Part shown: piece after piece, positions 63,967 through 64,000 of the stretch
How positions within the stretch are numbered: position 1 is the first letter of the stretch
How the letters are laid out: every line of letters begins with the position of its first letter
Source: Gari tellinella
Taxonomy: Eukaryota > Mollusca > Bivalvia > Cardiida > Psammobiidae
Direction of reading: 5' to 3'
DNA: 64,000 bases
Assembly: GCA_922989275.2 (NCBI GenBank)
Contig: OV277861.1
Location: forward strand, 43,997,623-44,061,622
Notes under the pieces: generated by a model
Seen by the model: the letters and a program-made list of their open reading frames with translations, nothing else
Told to the model about the DNA's origin: nothing
Database searches by the model: none
Translations under genes and position numbers: made by a program

Positions 63967-64000
63967 ATCCGTCTATTGGGAAAGAATGTCTTCTTCACAG
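63967..64000 (-). mobile_element. A-family MITE, right end, cut by window edge
   Basis: CTATTGGGAAAGAATGTC and TTCTTCACAG match an A terminus. Confidence 0.6.

Overview
The window looks like nuclear DNA of an invertebrate animal, most probably a bivalve mollusc. The basis is AT-rich DNA with spliced exons, very dense palindromic miniature inverted-repeat elements (MITEs), a 5'-truncated LINE, and repeats I associate with mollusc genomes: the TTACCTCCC motif, ACGG runs beside a TGCCCC...GGGGGCA hairpin, and GGGCCCGTTTCAT-type ends. The species is inferred, not proven.

Only one convincing host gene is visible: two coding exons (44703-46850 and 48508-49521) on the + strand, joined in phase 0 into a 1053-residue polytopic membrane protein with a signal peptide, Cys-containing ectodomain, about eight hydrophobic segments and a Lys/Glu-rich tail. 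I do not recognise the family. Its intron is built almost entirely of MITEs, a MITE lies just upstream, and another begins 24 nt after the stop. A second coding-like exon at 53743-54191 is split by a TTAA-type MITE.

The rest is repeats. For reference I name families by letter. A: TA target, CAGTGGAGAA ends, about 250 bp. B, D, E, K: TTAA target, CCC...GGG ends, piggyBac-like. C: TA target, CAGTG(C/T)TCCCTC ends. F: TA target, CAGTAAAACCTC ends. G: GGGCCCGTTTCAT ends. H: TCACATAAC, CRE-bearing. I: CAGTCGAACTTCG ends. L: CAGGGCTGCCAT ends, hAT-like. M, N, O, P, Q: single larger elements. Most carry a central, nearly perfect 55-70 bp hairpin. Two hairpin types recur across families with different target sites: type 1 (CAAACAGTTTGGATCC...GATCAGACGCC) in A, B, C and variants in E and K; type 2 (TTAAAGCAGGCTGAAAGTAA...) in D, L and, diverged, F.

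Layout: 0-5 kb MITEs and a TIR element with a tRNA-like head; 5.3-9.4 kb a 29-bp minisatellite; 9.7-10.7 kb a TA-flanked element; 11-22 kb MITEs and a 58-bp array; 22.1-26.3 kb a 2072-bp tandem duplication; 26-35 kb MITEs and the LINE; 35.5-41.2 kb a 5.3-kb inverted-repeat element holding a 42-bp minisatellite, inserted inside a C MITE; 41-44 kb MITEs; 44.3-49.5 kb the gene; 50-58 kb MITEs and the broken exon; 58-64 kb palindromes and three adjacent TIR elements, each with two inward-facing tRNA-like sequences. No intact transposase, rRNA, CRISPR or convincing functional tRNA was seen.
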